Assembly (NCBI GenBank): GCA_964579305.1 | Contig: CAZOGY010000014.1 | Coordinates: 1-43,455 of the forward strand | Length of the DNA: 43,455 nucleotides | Direction of reading: 5' to 3' | Source: JBCBWG01 sp964579305 | GTDB taxonomy: Bacteria > Pseudomonadota > Alphaproteobacteria > Rhizobiales > Hyphomicrobiaceae | In this document: one piece after another, positions 7,760 through 16,321 of the stretch | How positions within the stretch are numbered: the stretch's first letter is position 1 | Layout of the letters: each line of letters begins with the position of its first letter | The notes under the pieces: generated by a model | Seen by the model: the letters and a program-made list of their open reading frames with translations, nothing else | The model's database searches: none | What the model was told of the DNA's origin: nothing | Program-made: the position numbers and the translations under genes

Positions 7760-8659
7760 TCAGTTCGTTTTCGGCACGTCGTTCAGGTCCCAGTCGTACT
7801 GGAAGCTTGAAATCTCGCTCTTGCCTTCGAGCTTGGCCTTGAGGTCGTCGCCGGCATATTTCCGGACATGGTCGAGCACGCCTTGCTGCGAGCCGCCAAA
7901 ATCAGCTTGGAACCAGGAGTAGATCGACGACGCGACGATCGTACCGTCGGCTTTGACTTCGATGCCGCGCGGGTGGTTCACGAACGCTTTGGCACCCTTA
8001 TCCAGTTCGGCTTCGAGGTTGTCTCCCGTGAACGCTGCGATGTTCAGGTTCGGACAGCCAATCGATGCGCAGTTGACGGAGTAGTGCACGCGTGGGTCCT
8101 TGAAGACCTTGCGCATGATGTCGTGTTCGATGTTGTCGAGGCTGAGTTTTTCGCCGTTGACGGTGACGATCTTGGCTTTCCACGGCCCACCGAGGCCTGC
8201 AGAACTTTTCAGGAAGCCAAACAAGCCTTCGTTGATGGTGATCGCGCGGATCGTCTCGACCGGGTAGGCGTCGAGAACGACGTCGATGGTCTTGGCGTTG
8301 TACAGGTTGGCCCAGAAGGCGAACTGCTCGTTGCGGTCGAGCTTGGTCGGATCCACCGCTTCGAGCGCTGTGACGTAGGCCTTCAACGTCGACTGGCCGT
8401 TGGCCTTGAATTTGGCGTAGTCGACCAAGTTCACGCCACTGCCGTTGGGACGGATGTAGGCCTTGAGGAGCTTGTCCCAAGCGCCGTGGTCGACGGTTTG
8501 GGTGGAACCAGCGGTGTGCTTGGCGAACTGAGACAGATCGGCTTGGGCTGGCAACGGGGCCAACGCCAAGGTGGCCGCAGCCGCGCAGACAAGGGCGGTC
8601 CGCCGCGAAACGGCCGGTGCACGGGGCGACAATGCGCGACTTGGTTGGGTCATGGTCAT
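7760..8659 (-). CDS. Exported DUF547 family protein
   Basis: A 299-residue protein with an N-terminal export signal: SRRTALV, a hydrophobic stretch and an AQA cleavage site near residue 40. The paired arginines hint at Tat export but are not conclusive. The mature part carries DUF547 hallmarks: NEQFAFWANLYNA (110-122) and, further on, HYSVNCASIGCPNL with two cysteines. DUF547 has no firm general biochemical function, though some members have a papain-like fold. It is the first gene of the minus-strand cluster DUF547-TVP38-flavoprotein, with gaps of about 50 and 35 bases. This suggests one operon acting at the cell envelope. Confidence 0.88.
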   Translation of the reverse strand: MTMTQPSRALSPRAPAVSRRTALVCAAAATLALAPLPAQADLSQFAKHTAGSTQTVDHGAWDKLLKAYIRPNGSGVNLVDYAKFKANGQSTLKAYVTALEAVDPTKLDRNEQFAFWANLYNAKTIDVVLDAYPVETIRAITINEGLFGFLKSSAGLGGPWKAKIVTVNGEKLSLDNIEHDIMRKVFKDPRVHYSVNCASIGCPNLNIAAFTGDNLEAELDKGAKAFVNHPRGIEVKADGTIVASSIYSWFQADFGGSQQGVLDHVRKYAGDDLKAKLEGKSEISSFQYDWDLNDVPKTN

Positions 8660-8973
8660 CTCTCGTCAGGTCCGAATGGTTGCGATCGAAGCGCCGTTGA
8701 CGCGGTTCGGTCTGCGGTTGGGTGGCGATCGGCCGGTGCGACATCTGCGCCGGTGGCTGGAACCTGCGCGGGCCATGAGCAAAAAGAAATGGGTTCTCAA
8801 GCAGCCGTGAAGCCGCGTTGCCAGAGTTGAAGGCGCGTTATCAATCAGCGTGCAGTACGTGAGCGCGTTGACTTCCAAGCGGCTGCGCCATATACGCGTG
8901 GGTCTTTCCGAAATTTCGGCTTCGCCCGCGTTGCTGCCGCTGCGCGACGCCTGCAAAACGTTTGAGGTCTGTT
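8660..8973. other. Divergent intergenic region upstream of rpmH
   Basis: 314 bases between the divergent DUF547 and rpmH genes. The rpmH promoter lies at 8868-8896. No DnaA box cluster is visible, so there is no sign of a replication origin beside rpmH. I see no small gene of credible length. Confidence 0.5.
8868..8896 (+). promoter_or_regulatory. Probable sigma-70 promoter of rpmH
   Basis: TTGACT at 8868-8873 and TATACG at 8891-8896 are separated by exactly 17 bases. This is a near-consensus housekeeping promoter, with a leader of about 70 bases before the rpmH start. A strong promoter is expected for rpmH-rnpA-yidC. Confidence 0.65.
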
Positions 8974-9108
8974 GTGAAACGCACCTATCAACCCTCCCGC
9001 CTGGTGCGCAAACGCCGCCATGGCTTCCGCAAGCGCCTGTCCAGTAAAGGCGGTCTGCGCGTGCTCGCCCGGCGCCGGGCCAAAGGCCGCAAGCGTCTGT
9101 CAGCTTAA
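8974..9108 (+). CDS. rpmH: Ribosomal protein L34
   Basis: A 44-residue, extremely basic protein of the large ribosomal subunit. It starts with GTG at 8974, with GAGG six bases upstream. The sequence begins MKRTYQPSRLVRKRRHGF and ends with the family's ARRRAKGRKRLSA, so it is complete. It heads the rpmH-rnpA-yidC-engB block, in which ribosome, RNase P and membrane-insertion functions are co-located as in most bacteria. The gene is easily missed because longer open frames overlap it in other phases. Confidence 0.97.
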   Translation: MKRTYQPSRLVRKRRHGFRKRLSSKGGLRVLARRRAKGRKRLSA

Positions 9109-9141
9109 GCGCGAAAGTGTCGCGGCCAGCGGCGCGACGGC

Positions 9142-9591
9142 ATGCGTGCGGCGGGGCATTCGGTCTGCGTCTCGCTTGCCAGCGATTATCCTGCCAGCGG
9201 TCAGAACGTGATCGAGACCATCAAAGTCCGACGCGATTTTCTGCGGGTTCGCGGTGGCTTCCGCGCGAGCGTCCCGGCATGCTTGATCGAGGCCAAGCAA
9301 CGCGCGGCCAAGCCTGATACCGATGAACCGGCGGCGGCCTTGCCACCCCGTGCGCGGTTCGGCTTCACGGTCACGAAAAAGCTCGGCAATGCCGTCCGGC
9401 GCAATCGCATTCGCAGGCGGCTCAAGGCTGCGATCGACGCTTGTGCGGTCGAACTGGGGCTGCCGGGCTTCGACTACGTTGTCGTTGCACGCCCTGCCGC
9501 GTTTGACATGCCGTTTGCAGAAATGCTTGCACAGGTGCGGCGTGCCTTGCGCCGTGTTCGCGAGCAAGCCGCCAAAGCTGGCGCGAAATAA
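9142..9591 (+). CDS. rnpA: Ribonuclease P protein component
   Basis: Protein subunit of RNase P, which matures the 5' ends of tRNAs together with the catalytic RNA. The signature RNR region is present at about 81-94 (LGNAVRRNRIRRRL), preceded by FGFTVTKK. The longest form has 149 residues. The usual family start, IKVRRDFLRV, begins near residue 27, so translation may really start at the GTG at 9208 and give 127 residues. Neither start has a clear ribosome binding site. It lies 33 bases after rpmH. No yidD gene follows; the next 198 bases before yidC appear non-coding. Confidence 0.95.
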   Translation: MRAAGHSVCVSLASDYPASGQNVIETIKVRRDFLRVRGGFRASVPACLIEAKQRAAKPDTDEPAAALPPRARFGFTVTKKLGNAVRRNRIRRRLKAAIDACAVELGLPGFDYVVVARPAAFDMPFAEMLAQVRRALRRVREQAAKAGAK

Positions 9592-9789
9592 CTCGTTTGC
9601 GCGCCACGATAGCGGCCAAGCTGCGGTGTTTGCGATTGGACATCATGCGCGGCCGGTCTGCCACTTTCGGGCGCAAGCACTTTTCCCGGCTGACAAAACC
9701 GGGCAAAGAGCCCACCTGATCATAAAATCCGAAACCTGCGGTCCCCGTTCGAGCCGGCGGCCGGCGCCAGACCCGACGCGAGCCCCCTC

Positions 9790-11697
9790 ATGATGCAAAA
9801 GCAAGATCCCGAGCAGACGCGCAATATGATCCTTGCCATCGCGCTGTCTCTGCTCGTCGTTCTTGGATGGCAGTACTTCGTTGCCGGTCCGAAGTTGCGC
9901 GAGGCGCAGGAGCGGCAACGGCAACTCCAAGAGCAGCAGGCCGCCAACCCGCAGCAGACGCCGGGCGCACAGGGTGCGGCCACCCAAAGCGGGGTGCAGC
10001 CGGGCAACCCGTCTCTGGCGTCGCCAGGCCAGACGCTCACGCCGCGGATCGCTGCGTCGCGGGATGCGGCCATCCAGGCCACGGCCCGGGTGGCAATCGA
10101 GACCCCTTCAATTATCGGCTCGATCAATCTCACCGGCGCGCGGATCGATGACATCACGCTCGTCAAGTACCACGAGACGCCCGATCCCAAGAGCCCGCGG
10201 GTTGTCATATTCTCTCCGGCAAACGCGCCGGGCGCCTACTTCGCGCAGTTCAACTGGGTGGCACCGCCGGGGACCAACGTCGCCGTTCCGGACGAAAACA
10301 CGGTTTGGTCTGCGCCGGCGGGCGCTACGCTGGCCCCTGGAAAGCCGGTCACGCTTTCGTGGGACAATAAGCAAGGCCTGACCTTTCGGCGGACGATCTC
10401 GGTGGACGAGAACTATATGTTCACCGTCGTCGATGCGGTGGAAAACGCCGGCGACAACGCTGTGACGTTGTTTCCATATGCGTTCATCGACAGGTACGGC
10501 ACGCCGAAAATCGAAGGCTTTTTCATCCAGCACGAAGGTCTCATCGGCGTACTTGGTGACAAAGGCCTCACCGAAATCACCTACGCAGATGTCCGGGAGG
10601 CTGACGGCACCCAACGCTTTGACGGCGTCAGCGGCGGTTGGCTTGGCTTCACCGACAAGTACTGGGCCGCAGCGCTGATCCCGGATCAATCGCAGAAGTT
10701 CGATGCGAGCCTGCGCTCGCCAAACCCGCAGCGCCAGCTTGGCCGACTTGAAACTTTCAAAGCGGAATATCTGCTTGCTGGGAAAGAAATCCCAGCGAAG
10801 GGCTCCGCACAAACCGAAAACCGGCTCTATGTCGGGGCCAAGAAAGTCGACCTGATTGAGGGGTATCAGGAAAGCTTCGGTATCAAGCAATTTGAGCTGA
10901 TGATCGACTGGGGCTGGTTCTACTTTATCACCAAGCCGCTGTTTTACGTTTTGAACTGGCTTTACGGCCTGTTCGGCAACTTCGGGTTCGCCATTCTGGG
11001 CGTGACCGTTCTGGTCAAGATTCTCTTCTTCTGGTTCGCCAATAAGTCCTATGAGTCGATGGCGAAGATGAAGAAACTGCAGCCGGAGATGGAAAAAATC
11101 CGGGAGCGGTACAAAGACGACAAGATGGAGCAGCAAAAGGCCCTGATGAAGCTTTATCAGGACCAGAAGATCAACCCGCTTGCCGGGTGTCTTCCTGTGC
11201 TGGTTCAGATCCCGGTGTTCTTTGCGCTGTATAAAGTGCTGTTTATTTCGATCGACATGCGGCATGCGCCGTTCATTGGTTGGATCAACGACTTGTCTGC
11301 GCCAGACCCGACGTCGCTTTTCAATCTGTTTGGCCTTTTGCCATTCACGGCCCCGGAAAGCCTTGTGCTTGGCTACACGATCGGTATCTGGCCGATCATT
11401 ATGGGTATTTCGATGTGGCTGCAGATGCAGTTAAACCCGCAGCAGCCCGATCCCGTGCAGCAGGCTGTTTTCAATTGGATGCCGCCGATCTTCACTGTCA
11501 TGCTGGCGGGCTTTGCTTCGGGCTTGGTAATTTACTGGGCGTGGAACAACATCTTATCGATTGCCCAGCAGTATGTGATCATGAAGCGGCAAGGCGTTGA
11601 CGTGCCGCTGCTGGATAACCTGAAGAAAACCTACAGCGCCGCGCTCGCGCTTCCAGATAAGATCCTAAAGCGCGATAAAAACGAGACGAGCGGGTAA
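9790..11697 (+). CDS. yidC: Membrane protein insertase YidC
   Basis: Inner-membrane insertase and chaperone that works alone or with SecYEG. The 635-residue length fits the Gram-negative type. An N-terminal anchor (about 13-30, ILAIALSLLVVLGW) precedes a Gln/Pro-rich linker and the large periplasmic beta domain. The conserved insertase core starts near residue 385 and includes GNFGFAILGVTVLVK, the cytoplasmic hairpin (KMKKLQPEMEKIRERYKDD) and CLPVLVQIPVFFALYKVLF. The C-terminus is basic. It is downstream of rnpA and is followed by engB. Confidence 0.97.
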   Translation: MMQKQDPEQTRNMILAIALSLLVVLGWQYFVAGPKLREAQERQRQLQEQQAANPQQTPGAQGAATQSGVQPGNPSLASPGQTLTPRIAASRDAAIQATARVAIETPSIIGSINLTGARIDDITLVKYHETPDPKSPRVVIFSPANAPGAYFAQFNWVAPPGTNVAVPDENTVWSAPAGATLAPGKPVTLSWDNKQGLTFRRTISVDENYMFTVVDAVENAGDNAVTLFPYAFIDRYGTPKIEGFFIQHEGLIGVLGDKGLTEITYADVREADGTQRFDGVSGGWLGFTDKYWAAALIPDQSQKFDASLRSPNPQRQLGRLETFKAEYLLAGKEIPAKGSAQTENRLYVGAKKVDLIEGYQESFGIKQFELMIDWGWFYFITKPLFYVLNWLYGLFGNFGFAILGVTVLVKILFFWFANKSYESMAKMKKLQPEMEKIRERYKDDKMEQQKALMKLYQDQKINPLAGCLPVLVQIPVFFALYKVLFISIDMRHAPFIGWINDLSAPDPTSLFNLFGLLPFTAPESLVLGYTIGIWPIIMGISMWLQMQLNPQQPDPVQQAVFNWMPPIFTVMLAGFASGLVIYWAWNNILSIAQQYVIMKRQGVDVPLLDNLKKTYSAALALPDKILKRDKNETSG

Positions 11698-11810
11698 CGT
11701 CGCATCGGGCCACGGTGGATAGCCGTGGCCATGCAGCGCCAGAATATGATTTGCGCGAATGCGCGAAATCGCAGGCGCTGCGCTCTGGCCCGGCAGGTTC
11801 GCTTCATAAC

Positions 11811-12485
11811 ATGACAGATGCAGCATCAGACGATCGCGACCATCAAGCCGCCATGCAACGTTTTGGCGAGCTATTGTTCGAGCGTCGTTGGGATTTTGTC
11901 ATGGGCGTGCCAAGTCTTGACTTTCTCCCGGCCGGAACGGTTTCGGAGATCGCTCTGGCGGGGCGATCGAATGTTGGCAAGTCCAGTTTGATCAATGCGG
12001 TTTTACGTCAGAACGGTATTGCGCGCACATCGAACACACCTGGCCGGACGCAAGAACTTAATTTTTTTCGCACCGATGGCATTCCGCTGCTCATCGTCGA
12101 TATGCCGGGTTATGGTTATGCGCGCGCGCCAAAGCAAAAAGTCGATGCCTGGACGGCTTTGATCAAAGACTATCTGCGCGGTCGGCAGCTTCTGCGGCGG
12201 GTCTTTGTGTTGATCGACGCGCGGCACGGGCTCAAGCCGAACGATATCGAAATCATGAAACTGCTCGATGAATGCGCGGTGCCCTATCAAATCGTGCTGA
12301 CCAAGATCGACAAATTGAAAGCAGGGGGCGCGGAAAAGGTTCAGGCGCTTACGCAAGACGCGTTGTCTGAGCATCCAGCCGCCCTGCCGACGGTGATCGC
12401 GACATCGTCTGAGAAACGGATCGGGATCGGCGATCTGCGGGCCGCAATCTTCGAAGCGGCGTTAATCGACCCTGCCCTCTTGTAG
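11811..12485 (+). CDS. engB: Ribosome biogenesis GTPase EngB (YihA/YsxC)
   Basis: Small GTPase needed for assembly of the large ribosomal subunit. With the start at 11811 the protein has 224 residues. Earlier in-frame starts back to 11715 add 32 residues unlike the family. GTPase motifs are complete: G1 GRSNVGKS (51-58), G2 around TSNTPGRTQ, G3 DMPGYG (97-102), G4 TKID (164-167) and G5 ATSSEK. It follows yidC in the usual order. In related genomes argB is expected next, but here a minus-strand gene of 2.3 kb intervenes. Confidence 0.95.
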   Translation: MTDAASDDRDHQAAMQRFGELLFERRWDFVMGVPSLDFLPAGTVSEIALAGRSNVGKSSLINAVLRQNGIARTSNTPGRTQELNFFRTDGIPLLIVDMPGYGYARAPKQKVDAWTALIKDYLRGRQLLRRVFVLIDARHGLKPNDIEIMKLLDECAVPYQIVLTKIDKLKAGGAEKVQALTQDALSEHPAALPTVIATSSEKRIGIGDLRAAIFEAALIDPALL

Positions 12486-12544
12486 CATCCGCCGATGCCC
12501 GCCAACCGCAGATCCAGCAGTGGATCCGCTGCGCCCTGGAGCGA

Positions 12545-12588
12545 TATCCGATCTTACGGATTCGCTTTGCGTGTCGCTGATCGGATGA
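12545..12588 (-). repeat. Dispersed palindromic repeat, family 2, copy 1
   Basis: The reverse complement of this segment matches 26466-26513 closely. Both contain TCATCCGATC, then GCAAAGCGA, TCCGT and ATCGGATAT in the same order. The ends pair as ATCCGATC (12546-12553) with GATCGGAT (12579-12586). It lies in the convergent gap after engB. A further copy is at 43371-43413, and a weaker one may lie at 21171-21216. Confidence 0.75.
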
Positions 12589-12606
12589 GATTGCTCTATT
12601 TCAAAA

Positions 12607-12663
12607 TGTCATTGACGTTTGCCTCCCGGTTGCGGCGAGGTCGGCGCGCAAACGTCAATGACA
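12607..12663. repeat. Perfect 16-base inverted repeat
   Basis: TGTCATTGACGTTTGC (12607-12622) is the exact reverse complement of GCAAACGTCAATGACA (12648-12663), with a 25-base loop. It lies between the convergent engB and Clp_N genes, so it may end transcription from either side, though no thymine run is adjacent. Its inner arm end resembles the neighbouring hairpin at 12708-12752 (GACGTTTGC versus GACATTTGC). Confidence 0.75.
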
Positions 12664-12692
12664 AAAGCAAAACGAGAAACATAGACTTGCTC

Positions 12693-12763
12693 GTGTTCCT
12701 TGTGTGCCAGACATTTGCTCTGAACCCTCAGTCGGCTGGTGGCAAATGTCTGAAACGGAACAC
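12693..12763. repeat. Nested inverted repeat at gene end
   Basis: An outer 7-base stem, GTGTTCC (12693-12699) with GGAACAC (12757-12763), encloses a perfect 11-base stem, CAGACATTTGC (12708-12718) with GCAAATGTCTG (12742-12752). The outer arm runs to the stop codon of the minus-strand gene. It could serve as a terminator or 3'-end stabiliser for that transcript. Confidence 0.7.
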
Positions 12764-15027
12764 TAGCGAATTGCAGACAGAAGCGTTCCCAGAAGCGGGC
12801 CTGAGAAAACGGCAAGGCCAGCCCCTATCAGCGCGGCGACAAACCAGCCGAACGCCGTTTTGAGCCCGGAGCTCATGTTGCCGGCAACGCGGACGTCGAT
12901 GCGTTCACTTGGCAGGGCAATATCCTGCACGTGGCCGTCGGTCGTCACGCGGCGCAGTGACATTGCAAGTTGCAACTCCCGGCGGCCTCTTTTGCGCGGC
13001 GTCACACTCCAGCGCCAAATTGCGTAATCGTCGGCCTGTAACGCTGGCCGGCGGTCGATCCATTGGGTCTCAATGGCGATCGGTTCAATAAAGAAGCCAC
13101 CTTCCGGCGCGCGCAGACGCACAGTCATGGCTTGCGTTGCAATGTGATGGGGCGCCTTGCTGCTTCCGGTTTGGCCCTCGCGCGTGATCGCTTCGATTTC
13201 CTGGCGTGCGATCCGAACCTCGACGGTCTTGGCCGTGCCCGATCGCATGCGGCGCGGAACGCCGGCCATGAGTTCGGTTTCGTCGGGCAGCGCACCGGTC
13301 TCGCGGCTGGCTGCGGGCACTGGGACGGGCATGTTCTGCCGGCGACCGCCGGTCGGCGGCTGTGTGCGCGGCTCGCCTGCGGCCACGGATTGACCGCCTT
13401 GAACAACGGGCGGGCGCGGATCAGGTGCACCGTGTGCGCCGGCGGGCGGCTGTGCCTGACGCGGTGCGCCCGGCGGCGGCGTCGGCATATCGCGGCCTTG
13501 ATCTGGCCGCGGCAGCGCCGAGGGATCGCGCGGTACATCTTGCGGCGAAGGGCGGCCGGCGCCGGGCTGCGGCAATGGTGGCCGCGGACCAGGACCAGGA
13601 CCAGCCGGTCCCGGTGGCTGTGTGCGCGGTGGGAGCGCCTCGTGCAGGCGACCGGACGGTCCGGTAGACGGTTGATTTGGCGCTGGCTGCGCAGGCGGGG
13701 GACGCGACGCACCGGGTGGTTGGCCTGGTTGCTGCGGCGTTGGCGGCGCCTGTGTCCGGCCGGCCTGTGGATGCCCGGCCCCGGGCGCCGGTGGCCAGGC
13801 CGGTGGTGTCGCGGCAGGGCGCGTGCCCGGCGTACGGGGCGCAGCCGATTGCCCGGCTGGTGGGGCACCTGGCTGTGGTGCGCGTCCCTGCGGCGGTGCG
13901 CCGGCCGGCGGCGCGGTCATCGGATCGTCGCCATGCCCGTCGTTGGATCGCGGGCGGTTCAAGCGCGCAAGGCCGCCGTCTGGAACGCGGTCGGCCGGCG
14001 CACGCGCGGTATCAGTGGGCCCGCCTGGCCGCAGTCCGCCTGCGGCGACCTTCCTGCGGGCGTCGGCGAGCACTTGTTCGTTGGCACTTGGCGAGGGCGC
14101 AGGGGATGGAGTTGGCGATGGGTTCGCCACGGGGGCGCGCGGCAGGCCCGTCTGGCCCACGTTTGGCGCTGGCGACGGCTGTGGTGGACGTCCCTGCGGC
14201 GCGGTGCCCTGCTGGCGCGGAGGCGGCGCACTTGCGTTTGATTGCGACGCACCACCGGCGCTGGAAGCCGGCGCGCTCGACAATGGGGTGATCGGGACGC
14301 GCGAACGTGGCGGCAGCGGCAACTGTGGATCGGCCGCGGGTTGTTTTGGCGGCGCGGTTGGTTCCGGTGCGTTGGCTGCGTCCGGCTGGGTTCTTACGAT
14401 ACGCGGCTGCGGAAGCGGCGCGTCTCCGGCGTTCGCCGTTGGCTCAGGTGGCGCTGTGCGGGGAAGCGAACCGGGTTGCGGGTTCGGGATCTGACCTGGT
14501 TGCGGCGATGCGGGGTTGGGCTGGGCTGGCGCGGCCCCGCTCGGCACGGCCTGGCCCGCGCGCAATTGCGCGTTGGCAGCCTGCAGGGCGCGGACGGCTT
14601 CGTCGAACGTGAGACCTTGAGATCGCAGCATGTTGGCCGCAGGCGAACGCGCATCGCCGACAATAGCCGCCAGTACGAGGCCGCCGTTGGGAGATCGCGA
14701 ACGCTGTTTGGCCGCTGCGTCCGCGACGCGAAAGATCCGCAAAAGATCGTCATGGGGCGCTGGCTCGGTTGGCTGGCCAGGCAGGACGCGATCGTCTAGC
14801 CGGCCGAGATAGGCGCCAACGTCGTGTTTCAAGCGCAGAAAATCGACCTGACAGGCCTGCAGGACGAGCCCGGCGTCCTGATCTTCCGACAGCGCCAGCA
14901 GCAAGTGTTCCAGCGTCACCTTGCGGTGGCCTTGCTCGCGCGCGTAGGTCCGCGCACGGTCGATTGTGGCGCGCAACGCTTGGCTGCTACCAGCGGTCTC
15001 GTAAAGTTCCGAAAAGTCCTGAGACAT
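12763..15027 (-). CDS. Clp_N-domain, proline-rich, membrane-anchored protein
   Basis: A 754-residue protein of unusual make-up. Residues 1-158 read as a Clp_N repeat domain, the substrate/adaptor-binding module of ClpA/ClpB/ClpC (LEHLLLALSEDQDAGLVL and GLVLAAIVGDARSPAANML mark the two repeats). No AAA+ ATPase follows. Residues 160-580 are low-complexity, rich in Pro, Ala, Gln and Gly, and surely disordered. Residues 588-716 form a compact domain (VEVRIAR, MTVRLRAPEGGFFIEP, ETQWID, WRWSVTPRKRGRRELQL, IDVRV) that looks like a beta-sandwich. A C-terminal membrane helix follows (725-750), making a tail-anchored protein facing the cytoplasm. I recall similar C-terminal modules in other Rhizobiales proteins. 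The function is unknown. Confidence 0.85.
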   Translation of the reverse strand: MSQDFSELYETAGSSQALRATIDRARTYAREQGHRKVTLEHLLLALSEDQDAGLVLQACQVDFLRLKHDVGAYLGRLDDRVLPGQPTEPAPHDDLLRIFRVADAAAKQRSRSPNGGLVLAAIVGDARSPAANMLRSQGLTFDEAVRALQAANAQLRAGQAVPSGAAPAQPNPASPQPGQIPNPQPGSLPRTAPPEPTANAGDAPLPQPRIVRTQPDAANAPEPTAPPKQPAADPQLPLPPRSRVPITPLSSAPASSAGGASQSNASAPPPRQQGTAPQGRPPQPSPAPNVGQTGLPRAPVANPSPTPSPAPSPSANEQVLADARRKVAAGGLRPGGPTDTARAPADRVPDGGLARLNRPRSNDGHGDDPMTAPPAGAPPQGRAPQPGAPPAGQSAAPRTPGTRPAATPPAWPPAPGAGHPQAGRTQAPPTPQQPGQPPGASRPPPAQPAPNQPSTGPSGRLHEALPPRTQPPGPAGPGPGPRPPLPQPGAGRPSPQDVPRDPSALPRPDQGRDMPTPPPGAPRQAQPPAGAHGAPDPRPPVVQGGQSVAAGEPRTQPPTGGRRQNMPVPVPAASRETGALPDETELMAGVPRRMRSGTAKTVEVRIARQEIEAITREGQTGSSKAPHHIATQAMTVRLRAPEGGFFIEPIAIETQWIDRRPALQADDYAIWRWSVTPRKRGRRELQLAMSLRRVTTDGHVQDIALPSERIDVRVAGNMSSGLKTAFGWFVAALIGAGLAVFSGPLLGTLLSAIR

Positions 15028-15272
15028 TCCTCGCTCCAGGCCCGACCACGGCCCACAGGAGCCGCCCGGCCAAAGGCATGTACGTGCGCCGCGACAGCGC
15101 GTCGAGACCGAAAACGCTGTTGATGAGAGCGCTGCTCAGCCGCGCTGCTTGTTGCAACCCACTACGGCGGCTTTGTGGGCACGGCAGGCCCGCTTTTCAC
15201 GCGCAGCGTTAACATTGTCGCCTTGTGAGAAACGCGATAGGTGCGACCCATCATGGTTCGAGGAGCGGCTAG

Positions 15273-16220
15273 ATGAGCCACGAGACCCCAACGCCCGACC
15301 AGCATGACGACCGCGGTGTTTCCGCGTCAGTCGACGCACATGCGAAAGCCCGCATCCTGGCGGAGGCGCTGCCGCACATGATCGACTACGACGAACAAAC
15401 CGTGGTCGTGAAGTTCGGCGGGCATGCCATGGGTGATCAGGCGCTGGCCGACGCGTTCGCCAAGGACATCGTCTATCTCAAGCAGTCCGGGGTGAACCCG
15501 GTCGTGGTCCACGGCGGCGGGCCGCAGAGCAAGTCGATGCTCGACAAACTGCAGATCAGCTCAGAGTTTCGCCACGGCCTGCGCGTGACCGACAAGCCGA
15601 CGGTTGAGATCGTGGAAATGGTATTGGCGGGCAAGATCAACAAAGAGATCGTGGCGGCGATCAACCGGCAGGGCGGCAAGGCCGTCGGCATCTCGGGCAA
15701 GGACGCCAACTTGATGATCGCGCGGAAAATCACCGAAATGCCCGATCCTGAGTCCAATCTGATGCAGGCGGTTGACATCGGCTATGTCGGTGATCCAGCC
15801 GAGGTGAACCCGCACATAATCGATGTCATTTCAAAGTCCGACCTGATCCCCGTCGTCGCACCGATCGGGTTCGACCACAGCGGCAATACCTACAACATCA
15901 ACGCCGATACGTTTGCCTCCGCGCTGGCCGCCCGCATGAAGGCCAAACGGCTGTTGCTGCTCACCGACGTGGCGGGCGTGCTCGACAAGGAAAAGCAACT
16001 GATCCCGGAATTGGATATCGAGGAGGCGCGCGGGTTGATCCGCGACGGGACGATCCAAGGCGGGATGATCCCCAAGGTCGAGGGTTGCATCGAGGTTGTT
16101 GAAGCCGGCGTTGAAGCGGTGGTGATCATTGACGGCCGCGTGCCGCACTGCGTGCTGCTCGAACTGCTGACCGAGCACGGCGTGGGCACGCTGTTCGGCT
16201 CCAAGCGGCGCCGCGGCTGA
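15273..16220 (+). CDS. argB: Acetylglutamate kinase
   Basis: Second enzyme of arginine biosynthesis; it phosphorylates N-acetyl-L-glutamate with ATP in the cytoplasm. GAGGAG lies upstream of the ATG. The amino-acid-kinase fold is marked by VVKFGGHAMGD (ATP phosphate-binding lysine, K47), VVHGGGPQ (78-85) and RVTD (104-107), and later by NINADTFASALA and LLLLTDVAGVLD. The length of 315 residues includes an N-terminal extension of about 30, which is common in feedback-inhibited forms. It is separated from engB by the inserted Clp_N gene on the other strand. Confidence 0.97.
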   Translation: MSHETPTPDQHDDRGVSASVDAHAKARILAEALPHMIDYDEQTVVVKFGGHAMGDQALADAFAKDIVYLKQSGVNPVVVHGGGPQSKSMLDKLQISSEFRHGLRVTDKPTVEIVEMVLAGKINKEIVAAINRQGGKAVGISGKDANLMIARKITEMPDPESNLMQAVDIGYVGDPAEVNPHIIDVISKSDLIPVVAPIGFDHSGNTYNINADTFASALAARMKAKRLLLLTDVAGVLDKEKQLIPELDIEEARGLIRDGTIQGGMIPKVEGCIEVVEAGVEAVVIIDGRVPHCVLLELLTEHGVGTLFGSKRRRG

Positions 16221-16321
16221 GGCGCTCGCACGATCAGGTGGGGCGGCAACCTGCATCCATTCCGGCCAATTGACGTCTTCCAGATGTGAAGTCGATCAAA
16301 CATCAGGCACGGGAGGCTGCC

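Noticed and set aside
8660..8973. Replication origin beside rpmH
   Set aside because: No DnaA boxes, no dnaA gene and no AT-rich unwinding region are visible.
13063..14494. Plus-strand frames opposite the proline-rich linker, giving Arg/Trp/Gly-rich proteins
   Set aside because: They mirror the Pro/Ala repeats of the minus-strand gene and have no start signals or domains.
16221..16321. Autoregulated ECF promoter upstream of the DUF2703 gene
   Set aside because: Possible AAC and CGTC elements are about 23 bases apart, too far for a standard ECF promoter.
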